Part shown: positions 18,711-26,491 of the stretch, piece after piece
Position numbering within the stretch: the first letter of the stretch is position 1
How the letters are laid out: each line of letters begins with the position of its first letter
NCBI GenBank assembly: GCA_031459935.1
Contig: JAVKHN010000005.1
Coordinates: 22,440 to 86,439, forward strand
Length of the DNA stretch: 64,000 bases
Source of the DNA: Sysuimicrobium calidum
Lineage (GTDB): Bacteria > Sysuimicrobiota > Sysuimicrobiia > Sysuimicrobiales > Sysuimicrobiaceae
Direction of reading: 5' to 3'
The notes under the pieces: generated by a model
What the model was told of the DNA's origin: nothing
The model's database searches: none
The model's input: only the letters and a program-made list of their open reading frames with translations
Position numbers and translations under genes: made by a program

Positions 18711-19247
18711 ATGCAGGACGAGGAGGGTGTCCTTGAAGCGGACGTACCAGCCGAAGCGTCGGAAGCGCAAGCGGACCCACGGGTTCCTGGCCCGGATGCG
18801 CACGCCCGGGGGCCGGAACGTCCTCAGGCGCAGGCGGCAGAAGGGCCGCAAGCAGCTGACCGCGTAAGTACCCCTCCTTGTGGGCGGCTGAGCCCCTGGC
18901 CCACCCTCCGGACCCGCCGGGAGTTTCAGGCGGTGTACGCGGAAGGGAAGCGGCACGGAGGGACCCTCCTGGTGGTCTACCGACGGGTACGGCCCGGGCC
19001 TACGAGGGTGGGAATCTCCGTGGGGCGCAAGGTGGGGAAGGCGGTCGTGCGCAACCGGCTCCGGCGCAGGATCCGGGAGATCCTGAGGCTCTTGCCCCTG
19101 CGGCCCGACCAGGAGGTGGTGGTGGTGGCCCGCAGCCAGGCAGCTCAGGCCACCTGGGAGGGGCTGCGCGGGGAGCTGATGGGATTGCTGGACGCCAGCG
19201 GGGCCCTGGTGCGGGCCGGGCTCCGGGAGGGTGCTTCGTGCGGCTAG
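18711..19247 (+). CDS. rnpA: Ribonuclease P protein component, with N-terminal extension overlapping rpmH
   Basis: RnpA helps the RNase P RNA cut tRNA precursors. The conserved core begins at LRTRREFQAVYAEGKR (about residue 66), with the RNR motif VGKAVVRNRLRRRIREI near residue 102. The frame has no ATG, GTG or TTG between the core and the ATG pair at 18708/18711, which lies just after GGGGAGG. The gene therefore appears to start upstream of rpmH and to contain all of rpmH in another frame, as described for Thermus. The extra N-terminal 60 residues are Ala/Glu/Pro-rich and acidic. A CTG near 18887 would be the only alternative. The length from 18711 is 178 residues. Confidence 0.8.
   Translation: MQDEEGVLEADVPAEASEAQADPRVPGPDAHARGPERPQAQAAEGPQAADRVSTPPCGRLSPWPTLRTRREFQAVYAEGKRHGGTLLVVYRRVRPGPTRVGISVGRKVGKAVVRNRLRRRIREILRLLPLRPDQEVVVVARSQAAQATWEGLRGELMGLLDASGALVRAGLREGASCG
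18733..18867 (+). CDS. rpmH: 50S ribosomal protein L34 (nested in rnpA)
   Basis: The 44-residue product reads KRTYQPKRRKRKRTHGF after the start, then ARMRTPGGRNVLRRRRQKGR, the full L34 pattern. It starts with TTG at 18733, six bases after AGGAGG. It is wholly contained in the rnpA frame. It is the first gene of the rpmH-rnpA-yidD-yidC-jag side of the origin. Confidence 0.95.
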   Translation: MKRTYQPKRRKRKRTHGFLARMRTPGGRNVLRRRRQKGRKQLTA

Positions 19248-19456
19248 TGGGGAGGATCCTCATCCTCGGGATCCGGGTTTACCAGCGCCTGATCTCCCCG
19301 CTCCTGCCCCGCACGTGCCGGTTCGTGCCTTCGTGCTCGGAGTACGCGGCCCAGGCCATTCAGGCCCACGGCCCCTTTCGGGGAACCTGGCTCGCCCTGC
19401 TCCGCCTGAGCCGCTGCCACCCCTTCCATCCCGGGGGATACGACCCGGTGCCCTAG
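19238..19456 (+). CDS. yidD: Membrane protein insertion efficiency factor YidD
   Basis: The 72-residue product has the YidD pattern: an N-terminal amphipathic part IRVYQRLISPLLPRTCRF, then PSCSEYAAQAI, and the end CHPFHPGGYDPVP with its conserved cysteines. YidD aids insertion of inner-membrane proteins by YidC. GTG at 19238 has GGGAGG about seven bases upstream and overlaps the end of rnpA by ten bases. Confidence 0.93.
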   Translation: MRLVGRILILGIRVYQRLISPLLPRTCRFVPSCSEYAAQAIQAHGPFRGTWLALLRLSRCHPFHPGGYDPVP

Positions 19457-19476
19457 CACCGGGCAGGAGGAGAACG

Positions 19477-20232
19477 GTGTTCGGATGGCTCGTGGCACAG
19501 CTCAACCACGCCCTGCAGTTCTTCTACGGGATCACGGGCTCCTACGGGTGGGCCATCATCCTCCTCACCCTCGCGGTGAAGGTGGTCCTCCACCCCCTCA
19601 CCCGCAAGCAGCTGCGCTCCATGAAGGAGATGCAGAAACTCCAGCCCCACATCCAGGCCCTCCAGCGGAAGTACCGAGACGATCCCCAGCGGCTCAACCG
19701 GGAGATGATGGACCTGTACCGGGCCCACGGGGTGAATCCCTTCGGGGGGTGCCTGCCCATGCTCCTGCAGATGCCCGTGCTGTTCGCCCTGTATCGGGTG
19801 CTCAGCGACCCCGCGCACTTCATCTCCCGCACGGGGGAGGCCCTCAAGACCGTCCCCTTCGGACCGTGGGACCTCCTGGTGCACCCCATTACCGTGCTGG
19901 CGGACCCTTGGAAATACGGAATCGCTGCGGCGGTGGCCTACGCCTTGGTGCCCGTGCTCATCGGCGCCAGCACCTACTTCCAGCAGCGGGTCTCCATGAC
20001 GGATCCCCAGCAATCCCGGATGTTCCTGTTCATGCCGTTCCTCATCGGCTACTTCAGCCTGAACTTCCCGGTGGGGCTCTCCCTCTACTGGTTCGTGTCC
20101 ACGGTGGCGTACGTGGCCGAGTACGTGTCCGTGGTGGGGCTTCCGAGGTCTCCCAGAAAGCCGCAGGGGGAGGCTCCGGCGGGTGGTCGTCGGAGGCGGA
20201 AAAGCACGGAAGCGGAGGTCAGGGGAGCGTGA
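19477..20232 (+). CDS. yidC: YidC/Oxa1 membrane protein insertase
   Basis: The 251-residue product is a short, Gram-positive-type YidC without the large periplasmic domain of E. coli YidC. It starts with a hydrophobic stretch and has the conserved segments KVVLHPLTRKQLRSMKEMQ (cytoplasmic hairpin), NPFGGCLPMLLQMPVLFALY and FPVGLSLYWFVS. The conserved hydrophilic-groove arginine may be the Arg in LTRKQ. There is no lipobox at the N-terminus. The GTG at 19477 follows AGGAGG. The last residues are basic, as in ribosome-binding YidC tails. Confidence 0.93.
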   Translation: MFGWLVAQLNHALQFFYGITGSYGWAIILLTLAVKVVLHPLTRKQLRSMKEMQKLQPHIQALQRKYRDDPQRLNREMMDLYRAHGVNPFGGCLPMLLQMPVLFALYRVLSDPAHFISRTGEALKTVPFGPWDLLVHPITVLADPWKYGIAAAVAYALVPVLIGASTYFQQRVSMTDPQQSRMFLFMPFLIGYFSLNFPVGLSLYWFVSTVAYVAEYVSVVGLPRSPRKPQGEAPAGGRRRRKSTEAEVRGA

Positions 20233-20909
20233 GGGAGTTCATCGGATCGGGTCGTACCGTGGAGGAGGCCATCGAGGCCGCGCTGCGCATGTCCGGGCTT
20301 TCCCGGGAGGAGGCGGAGATCGAGGTCCTGGATGAGGGCTCCAGGGGGTTCCTGGGACTCGGCGGGAGGGAGGCGAGGGTTCGGGTGGTGCCGAAGGGTA
20401 CCGCCGCCCCGGAAGCAGATCAGGCCGCGGAGATCGCCAGGACCCTCTTGCGACACATGGGACTCCAGGGCACGGTGCGCGCGCGGCGGGTGGACCAGAG
20501 GGTGGCCGTGGAGGTGGAAGGGGAGGACCTGGCGGCCCTCATCGGCCGCCATGGAAGGGGCTTGCAGGCCTTTGAGGCGGTGCTGTCGCTCCTCGTGCAC
20601 CGCGCGGTGGGGTGGACTGTGCCCGTGGAGGTAGACGCGGCAGGGTACCGGGAGCGCCGCCGGTCCTCCCTGGTGGCCATGGCGCAGCGGGCCGCCCAAC
20701 GGGCGGTACGGGAGGGTCGGTCGATCCACCTCCCGCCCATGGATCCCAGGGAGCGGCGGATCGTGCACACGGCCCTGGCCTCCCACCCTGAGGTGACCAC
20801 CCACAGCGAGGGGGAGGGGAAGGATCGCCACGTGGTGGTGGAACCCCGGAAGCGGCCGCGGGGGAGGCGGCCGGTCCGGGGGCCACGGGCCACGCCGCAT
20901 GACGCCTGA
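20229..20909 (+). CDS. jag: RNA-binding protein Jag/KhpB
   Basis: The 226-residue product has the Jag layout: a Jag-N domain (residues 1 to 50, EFIGSGRTVEEAIEAAL and SRGFLGLGGREARV), a KH domain (about 70 to 150, with LIGRHGRGLQAFE) and an R3H domain (about 155 to 210, DPRERRIVHTAL). KhpB works with KhpA as an RNA chaperone that affects cell division and elongation. It starts with GTG one base before the yidC stop. The basic tail PRKRPRGRRPVRGPR may bind RNA too. Confidence 0.93.
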   Translation: MREFIGSGRTVEEAIEAALRMSGLSREEAEIEVLDEGSRGFLGLGGREARVRVVPKGTAAPEADQAAEIARTLLRHMGLQGTVRARRVDQRVAVEVEGEDLAALIGRHGRGLQAFEAVLSLLVHRAVGWTVPVEVDAAGYRERRRSSLVAMAQRAAQRAVREGRSIHLPPMDPRERRIVHTALASHPEVTTHSEGEGKDRHVVVEPRKRPRGRRPVRGPRATPHDA

Positions 20910-21507
20910 GAGGGCGGCCGCCCTGGGGTTGGCGTTGGACGCGGCGCAGCTCCGCCGCCTGGAGCGGCACCTGGATCTCGTGATGGCGTGGAATGTGCGG
21001 GTGGACCTGGTGGCTCCCGCGCCCCGGGAGGAATTGATGGAACGACACCTGCTCGATAGCCTGCTCCTCCTCGTCATGGCCGATCCCCCGCCCGGATCCC
21101 GGGTGGCGGATGTGGGCAGCGGGGCTGGGTTTCCGGGCCTCGTGTGGGCCATCGCCCGGCCGGATCTCGCGCTGGCCCTCCTCGAGCCTCGACAGAGGCG
21201 GGCCGCCTTCCTGGAGCGGGCGATCCTGGAACTGCAGGTGCCCAACGCGGAAGTGGTGGCCCGGCCAGCGGAGGAGGCGAGCCGGATGCCCGAGCATCAC
21301 CGCAGATACGAGATGGTGGTGGCCCGGGCCGTAGCTCCCCCTCTACTGGTCCGGGAGCTCGCGCAGGGCCTCGTGCGGCCGGGCGGCCGGATCTTCGTCC
21401 CCCTAGGGCCGGAGGCGGAAGCCCCCGAGGGGGCGCGCGTGGTGGAGCGGGCGATCCCCTGGGCTCCGGGAAGAATTCGGCGGGCCGTGGTATTTCTCGA
21501 GAAATAA
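20899..21507 (+). CDS. rsmG: 16S rRNA (guanine-527 N7) methyltransferase
   Basis: RsmG methylates G527 of 16S rRNA. The 202-residue product has the family motifs: RHLLDSLLLL (about residue 48), the AdoMet-binding VADVGSGAGFPGLV (about residue 70) and VVARAVAPPLLV (about residue 138). The start overlaps jag by 11 bases, and its stop shares one base with parA. The palindrome that I call a partition site lies inside its last codons. Confidence 0.94.
   Translation: MTPERAAALGLALDAAQLRRLERHLDLVMAWNVRVDLVAPAPREELMERHLLDSLLLLVMADPPPGSRVADVGSGAGFPGLVWAIARPDLALALLEPRQRRAAFLERAILELQVPNAEVVARPAEEASRMPEHHRRYEMVVARAVAPPLLVRELAQGLVRPGGRIFVPLGPEAEAPEGARVVERAIPWAPGRIRRAVVFLEK
21491..21506. promoter_or_regulatory. 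Noc-like partition site, copy 1
   Basis: TATTTCTCGAGAAATA is a perfect 16-bp palindrome at the end of rsmG, directly before the parA start codon. It occurs a second time right after parB (23144-23159). It differs from the usual parS (TGTTTCACGTGAAACA, from memory) at four positions, and from the Noc-binding site (TATTTCCCGGGAAATA, from memory) at two. Confidence 0.8.
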
Positions 21508-22289
21508 TGGCGGTGGTGCTCGCGGTGGTGAACCAGAAAGGCGGGGTGGGAAAGTCCACCACCGCCCTCAACCTCTCCGCGGCCCTGGCCCGCAAAGGGC
21601 GCAGAATCCTGCTGGTGGACCTGGACCCGCAGGGCAACGCCACAAGCGGCCTCGGCATCCCCAAGGAAGGGCTCCGGTCCTCCGTGTACGACGTCCTCCT
21701 CCGGCGCCTTCCCCTCCGGACCGTACTCCTCCCCACCTCAGTGGATGGCCTGGAGGTGGCCCCCAGCACCGTGGAACTCGCGGGCGCGGAGGTGGAGCTC
21801 GCAACGGAGGAGGACCGGGAGAGCCGGCTTCGGGTGGCCCTGGAGGCCCTGCAGCATCGCTACGATCTCGTGGTGGTGGATTGCCCTCCGTCTCTGGGGC
21901 TGCTGACCCTCAACGCTCTGGTGGCCGCGGACCTGGCCCTTCTGCCGATCCAGTGCGAGTACTACGCCCTCGAGGGCCTCTCCCTGCTCCTGCGTACCCT
22001 GGAGCTCGTCCAGAGATCGTTGAATCCCCAGCTCCGTATGGGAGGGGTGGTGCTCACCATGTACGATCCCCGCACGAATCTCAGCGAGCAGGTGGCCCGC
22101 GAGGTGCGGGCCTTCTTCGGCAAGGAGGTGTTCCGGACCGTGATCCCGCGTACCGTTCGGCTCGCGGAGGCCCCCAGCCACGGACAGCCCATCTTCCTGT
22201 ACGATCCGCACTCCCGGGGCGCGGCCGCCTATGAGGCCCTGGCAGAGGAGGTGGCGGAGCGGCTGTGGGGGGAGGGTAAGGATGAGTGA
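21507..22289 (+). CDS. parA: Chromosome-partition ATPase ParA (Soj)
   Basis: ParA moves and separates chromosome origins. The 260-residue product has the deviant Walker A KGGVGKST near residue 10 with the signature lysine, Walker A' LLVDLDPQGNATSGLG near residue 36, and Walker B VVVDCPPSLG near residue 113. It lacks the N-terminal HTH of plasmid type Ia ParA, so it is the chromosomal type. The start overlaps the rsmG stop by one base, and the partition site lies immediately before it. Confidence 0.95.
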   Translation: MAVVLAVVNQKGGVGKSTTALNLSAALARKGRRILLVDLDPQGNATSGLGIPKEGLRSSVYDVLLRRLPLRTVLLPTSVDGLEVAPSTVELAGAEVELATEEDRESRLRVALEALQHRYDLVVVDCPPSLGLLTLNALVAADLALLPIQCEYYALEGLSLLLRTLELVQRSLNPQLRMGGVVLTMYDPRTNLSEQVAREVRAFFGKEVFRTVIPRTVRLAEAPSHGQPIFLYDPHSRGAAAYEALAEEVAERLWGEGKDE

Positions 22290-23142
22290 GCGGCAGAGGA
22301 GGGGGCTCGGGAGAGGGCTGGGGGCCCTGATCCCGGGGGCCGGAGGGGTGGCGCGCGGGGAACCCGTGGAGCTGTTGCCCGTGGAACGGATCCGGCCCAG
22401 CTCGGTGCAGCCCCGTCAGGAGATCCTCCCGGAGTCCCTCGAGGAGCTCGTGGCCTCCATCCGGGCGCACGGAGTTCTGCAGCCTGTCCTCGTGCGGCCC
22501 GTGGGAGGGGAGTACGAGCTCGTGGCCGGGGAGCGGCGGTGGCGGGCCGCGATCCTGGCAGGCCTGGAGCGAATTCCGGCCCTGGTGCGCCCCCTCTCGG
22601 ACGCCCAGGCCCTCCAGGTAGCCTTGGTGGAGAACCTCCAGCGGGAGGACCTGAACCCCGTGGAGCGGGCCCGGGCCTTCCAGCGCCTTATCTCGGAGTT
22701 CGGACTCACCCAGCAGCAGGTGGCGGAGGCGGTAGGCTTGAGCCAGCCCACGGTGGCGAACGCCCTGCGCCTGCTCGCCCTGCCCGAGCCCATCCTCCGT
22801 AGCCTCGAGGAGGGCCGACTCCGGGAGGCCCACGGCCGGCTCCTCCTCTCTGTGGAGGACCCCCTTCTCCGGGAGCGGCTGTGGCGGGCAGCGCTGGAGC
22901 AGGGGTTATCGGTTCGGGCCCTTCAGGAGCGCATCACCCGGGAGAACCGCAAGCGCCCCAGGCCCCAAAGCTCCACCCGGGCGGACCCCGACGTGGAGGC
23001 GGTGCTGGAGGCTTTGCGGGTGAGGCTCCAAACCCAGGTAAGGGTCCGGCGGGGCCGACGCAAGGGGGTCCTGGAGATCGAGTTCTACTCGGAGGAGGAC
23101 CTGGCCCGGCTCTGCGACCTCCTCCTGGGCGGCCCTGCCTAG
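22282..23142 (+). CDS. parB: Chromosome-partition protein ParB (Spo0J-like) with Noc-like recognition residues
   Basis: ParB binds partition sites and loads on DNA as a CTP-dependent clamp. The 286-residue product begins with GLGRGLGALIPG, the ParA-contact tail, followed by the CTP-binding motif GERRWRAA (83-90) and a central HTH (140-190). In the recognition helix it reads GLSQPTVANAL (residues 152-162); the position that is Arg in ordinary ParB (KSRSHVAN) is Gln155 here, as in Noc (KSQSTIAN). The other specificity positions are Ala161, Ala166 and Ala183, neither fully ParB nor fully Noc. The start overlaps parA by eight bases. Confidence 0.92.
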   Translation: MSERQRRGLGRGLGALIPGAGGVARGEPVELLPVERIRPSSVQPRQEILPESLEELVASIRAHGVLQPVLVRPVGGEYELVAGERRWRAAILAGLERIPALVRPLSDAQALQVALVENLQREDLNPVERARAFQRLISEFGLTQQQVAEAVGLSQPTVANALRLLALPEPILRSLEEGRLREAHGRLLLSVEDPLLRERLWRAALEQGLSVRALQERITRENRKRPRPQSSTRADPDVEAVLEALRVRLQTQVRVRRGRRKGVLEIEFYSEEDLARLCDLLLGGPA

Positions 23143-23143
23143 A

Positions 23144-23159
23144 TATTTCTCGAGAAATA
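23144..23159. promoter_or_regulatory. Noc-like partition site, copy 2
   Basis: TATTTCTCGAGAAATA is identical to copy 1, two bases past the parB stop codon and 12 bases before the next gene. The two copies frame parAB exactly. Confidence 0.8.
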
Positions 23160-23171
23160 GGGGAGGCGCAC

Positions 23172-24404
23172 ATGCGCTCTGACCTCGAGCGGCTCCTGGA
23201 GGAACGGGGCTACGATGCGATGGTGGGAATGGGGGGAAGCGAGGATCCGAATCTGTTCTACGTGATGCGAGGAGCTCCCATCCACGCGGGAGCCCTCTAC
23301 ATCCACCGCCGGGGGCATCCTCCGGTGCTCTGCCACGGCACCATGGAGCGGGGGGAGGCGGAGAGGACGGGGTTGAGAACCCGCAACCTCGGCCTGTACA
23401 ACTTCAAGCAGATGCTCGAGGAGGCGGGCGGGGATCTCCTGCGGGCCCAGGTGGCCCTGCTGCGGAGGGTGTTCGAGGAGGAGGGAGTGAGGGGCCGGGT
23501 GCTCTTTTTCGGGCAGATGGATCGGGGGGCTGCCTACCTCCTGCTGCGGGCCATCGCGGAGGGGATTCCCGGGATCGAGGTGGTGGGGGAGTACGACCGG
23601 CCCTTGGTGACCGTGGCCCGCATGACCAAGGAGCCCGAGGAGATCGAGGCCATCCGCCGGACCGGGGAGGCCACGGGGCGGGTGGTGCGGAAGGTGGCGG
23701 ATTTCCTCCGCACTCTGAGGCCGCGGGGGGAGTGCCTCGTGGGGGAGGACGGGGAGGCCGTGACCATCGGGGAGGTGAAGCGCCGGATCCGGATCTGGCT
23801 CGCGGAGGAGGGACTGGTGGATACCGGCACCATCTTCAGTCAGGGCCGGGACGCGGGATTGCCGCACTCCCGGGGCGAGGACGCCCGGCTCCTCCGGCCC
23901 GGAGAGCCCATCGTGCTTGACATCTTTCCCAGGCCCGCGGGAGGCGGGTACTGCTTCGATCTCACCCGGACCTGGGTGGTGGGCAAGCCTTCGGAGCGGC
24001 TGTGGCGGGTGTACCGGGACGTGCTGGACTGCTACCACGCGGTGGTGGAGGCCCTGCAGCCCGGGGTTTCCTGCTCGTCGCTGCAGCAGCGGGCGTGCGC
24101 CTTCTTCGAGGAAAGAGGGCACCCCACCATCGGGTCTGACCCCACCACCCAGGTGGGTTACGTGCACTCCCTGGGCCACGGGGTGGGGCTCGAGGTCCAC
24201 GAACTCCCGCGCCTTGCGGACTTCCCGGGAAACTCCGACGCGCTGGCTCCAGGGATGGTGTTCACCCTCGAGCCCGGGCTGTACTATCCCGAGGAGGGCA
24301 TCGGGGTCCGGCTGGAGGACACCTGGGCTTTGGATACGGAGGGGAGGCCGGTTGCCCTGGGGAGCTACCCCCTGGACCTGGTGCTCTCGGGGGAAGACGC
24401 ATGA
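23172..24404 (+). CDS. M24-family metallopeptidase (Xaa-Pro aminopeptidase/dipeptidase-like)
   Basis: The 410-residue product has an N-terminal creatinase-like domain (residues 1 to 150) and a C-terminal pita-bread domain. The dinuclear metal ligands are visible: Asp in VLDIFPR (about residue 249), Asp in FDLTRTW, His in GHGVGLEVHE, Glu in LEPGLYYP and Glu in VRLEDTW. It probably cleaves Xaa-Pro bonds from short peptides. ATG at 23172 follows GGGAGG. The second partition site lies just upstream, so the gene starts beside a ParB-bound site. Its stop overlaps the HD gene start. Confidence 0.88.
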   Translation: MRSDLERLLEERGYDAMVGMGGSEDPNLFYVMRGAPIHAGALYIHRRGHPPVLCHGTMERGEAERTGLRTRNLGLYNFKQMLEEAGGDLLRAQVALLRRVFEEEGVRGRVLFFGQMDRGAAYLLLRAIAEGIPGIEVVGEYDRPLVTVARMTKEPEEIEAIRRTGEATGRVVRKVADFLRTLRPRGECLVGEDGEAVTIGEVKRRIRIWLAEEGLVDTGTIFSQGRDAGLPHSRGEDARLLRPGEPIVLDIFPRPAGGGYCFDLTRTWVVGKPSERLWRVYRDVLDCYHAVVEALQPGVSCSSLQQRACAFFEERGHPTIGSDPTTQVGYVHSLGHGVGLEVHELPRLADFPGNSDALAPGMVFTLEPGLYYPEEGIGVRLEDTWALDTEGRPVALGSYPLDLVLSGEDA

Positions 24405-24955
24405 ACCGGGAGGAGGCCTGGGCGCTGGTGTGCGCGTGGGTACAGAGTCCGAACCTGCGCAAGCACCTGCTGGCGGTGGAGGCCGCCATGCGGGCGTATG
24501 CCCGGAGGTTCGGGGAGGACGAGGAGGCGTGGGGGATCGTGGGGTTGCTGCACGACATGGACTACGACCGGCACCCCTCCCTCGAGGAGCACCCCTTCGT
24601 GGCCGCGGAGGAGCTGCGGCGGCGCGGGGTCCCGGAGGCCTGGGTACGGGCCGTGCTGGCGCACGGGGACCACACGGGCGTACCGCGGCAAAGCCTCATG
24701 GAGCGGGCCCTGTTCGCCTGCGACGAGATGGTGGGGTTCGTGATCGCGGTGGCCTTGGTCAAGGGGAGGTCACTCGGGAACGTGGATCCGGATTCCGTGA
24801 TCCGCAAGATGAGGGACAAAGCCTTTGCCCGGGGCGTGCGGCGGGAGGACCTGGTGCGGGGCGCGGAAGAGCTGGGGATCCCCCTGGAGGAGCACATCGC
24901 CACGGTGGTGGAGGCCCTCCGGCCCATCGCCTCCGAGCTGGGTCTAGAGGGGTAG
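24401..24955 (+). CDS. HD-domain hydrolase-like protein
   Basis: The 184-residue product has the HD-domain metal pattern: HLLAVEAAMRAYA (first His), LLHDMDYDRHP (HD pair) and VLAHGDHTG (later His), ending with Asp in FACDEMVG. Members remove phosphates from nucleotides or other small molecules; the substrate cannot be told. The ATG overlaps the stop of the peptidase gene (ATGA). It is convergent with the peptide-binding protein gene. Confidence 0.75.
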   Translation: MNREEAWALVCAWVQSPNLRKHLLAVEAAMRAYARRFGEDEEAWGIVGLLHDMDYDRHPSLEEHPFVAAEELRRRGVPEAWVRAVLAHGDHTGVPRQSLMERALFACDEMVGFVIAVALVKGRSLGNVDPDSVIRKMRDKAFARGVRREDLVRGAEELGIPLEEHIATVVEALRPIASELGLEG

Positions 24956-24957
24956 CG

Positions 24958-26484
24958 TCACCGGTCCAGCCAGGCGTCCGCGGGCCGCCACAGCAATCCC
25001 TTCCACTGGAGGTGGAAGGTGTCCCGCACGTACCGTTGCAGCACGTACATGGCGCCGGAGTGCACCACGGGAATGAGATCCGCCTCCCGGAGGAGCAACC
25101 GGTTAATCCGCCGCATCTTCACCACCTCCGGGGTCCGGGTCTTCCGGGCCTCGTGGTAGGCCTGCTCCAGCCCCGCGGGCCGCTTCCAACTGGCGAAGGC
25201 GAAGGGGCCGAAGAAGTGGGTGCCCAGGGTGTCGATGAGGTCGGCCTGGTACACCAAGGCGTAGGCCAGGAGCCCGTTCCACCCCCGCTGGATCCGCTCC
25301 ACGTACCCGCCCGGGGAGAGGGGCCGCAGCTCCACCAGGATCCCCACCTGTCCCAGCTGGTGCTGGATGGCGCTCATCACGTCCGGCATGCGGCCGGTGG
25401 GGTAGATGAGCTCGGTGCGGAACCCCTGTGGGTATCCCGCCTCTTCCAGCAGCCTGCGGGCCTGGTCGGGGTTGTGCTTGGGCCCCTGAACGCTTGGGTC
25501 ATACTCCCGTGAGGGGAAGGCGGCCAGTTGATACTCCGCCCGGTAGCGCCCGTAGCCCAGGGCCCGGGCGATGGCCTCCCGGTCCAGGGCAAGCCAGGTG
25601 GCCACCCGCACCCTCCGGTCTGCGAAGGGACTTGTCGCGTTGGCGCTATCGGGGATGAGGAGGTTGGGCGCGACGCGGCCGGTGATGGAGGGATATCCCA
25701 TCTGGACCAGGGAGTAACCGATGTCCGGGATCGGTCCCACGTTGATCACGTCCAGCCGGCCCGCCAAAAACCCGGCCCGCATGGTCTGCAGGTCCTGGAT
25801 GAACACGTACTCGATCTCGTCGAGGTAGGGTTTCCCGCGCTGCCAGTACCCCTCGAACCGCCGGTACCGCATCCCCACGCCCCGCTCGAACCGCACGAGC
25901 CGGAAAGGCCCCGTGCCCACCGGATTCCACCGGGCCCCCTCCACCCCACCCCGCTCCACGGACGCGGGCGAGACCACGAGGCCTTCCGGACCTGAGAGGG
26001 CGCTGAGGATGCGGTTATCCCACTCCGCAAGCTCCAGTCGCACCCGGTGCTGGTCCACTGCCCGCACCGCCCGCACCCAGGGCAACCGCTTGGCCTGAAT
26101 CTGCCGCTCCAGGTTCCACTGCACCGCCTCCGCGTTGAACGCGGTCCCGTCGTGGAACCGCACCCCCTGTCGGAGGAAGAGGGTGATGGCGGAGAGATCC
26201 TGGCTGATTTCCCACCGCTCCGCCAGTCCCGGGTGGACCCGCCCCAGCCGGTCCACCCACACCAGGGGCTCGAGGGCCGGCATGACGGAGGGCATGGAGA
26301 CCGTGGACATCTCCCACGGTAGGAATGGGGTGTTGGGGATGGCATCCGCGACCCGGAGGACCCCTCCTCTCTTGGGAGCCATGGGGGGCGCCCCCTCGCC
26401 GAGTCCTCCGGCGGCCACCACGAGGACGAGGATCAAGCCAACAAGCCACATCCCTCTCCACGCGGCGCTCCGCACGTCCCTCAC
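24958..26484 (-). CDS. ABC transporter substrate-binding protein, family 5 (peptide/nickel type)
   Basis: The product is about 508 residues. A hydrophobic signal segment, MWLVGLILVLVVAAGGL, is followed by the family-5 pattern: PALEPLVWVDRLGRVHPGLAERW, then FHDGTAFNAEAV, and later GTGPFRLVRFERG. It carries oligopeptides, dipeptides or other solutes to a permease that is not in this window. The start is not certain; GTG at 26484 and 26475 are both possible. No lipobox cysteine follows the signal, so it is probably released or anchored some other way. It follows the esterase gene by seven bases, suggesting one operon. Confidence 0.8.
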   Translation of the reverse strand: MRDVRSAAWRGMWLVGLILVLVVAAGGLGEGAPPMAPKRGGVLRVADAIPNTPFLPWEMSTVSMPSVMPALEPLVWVDRLGRVHPGLAERWEISQDLSAITLFLRQGVRFHDGTAFNAEAVQWNLERQIQAKRLPWVRAVRAVDQHRVRLELAEWDNRILSALSGPEGLVVSPASVERGGVEGARWNPVGTGPFRLVRFERGVGMRYRRFEGYWQRGKPYLDEIEYVFIQDLQTMRAGFLAGRLDVINVGPIPDIGYSLVQMGYPSITGRVAPNLLIPDSANATSPFADRRVRVATWLALDREAIARALGYGRYRAEYQLAAFPSREYDPSVQGPKHNPDQARRLLEEAGYPQGFRTELIYPTGRMPDVMSAIQHQLGQVGILVELRPLSPGGYVERIQRGWNGLLAYALVYQADLIDTLGTHFFGPFAFASWKRPAGLEQAYHEARKTRTPEVVKMRRINRLLLREADLIPVVHSGAMYVLQRYVRDTFHLQWKGLLWRPADAWLDR

Positions 26485-26491
26485 CCCCTCG

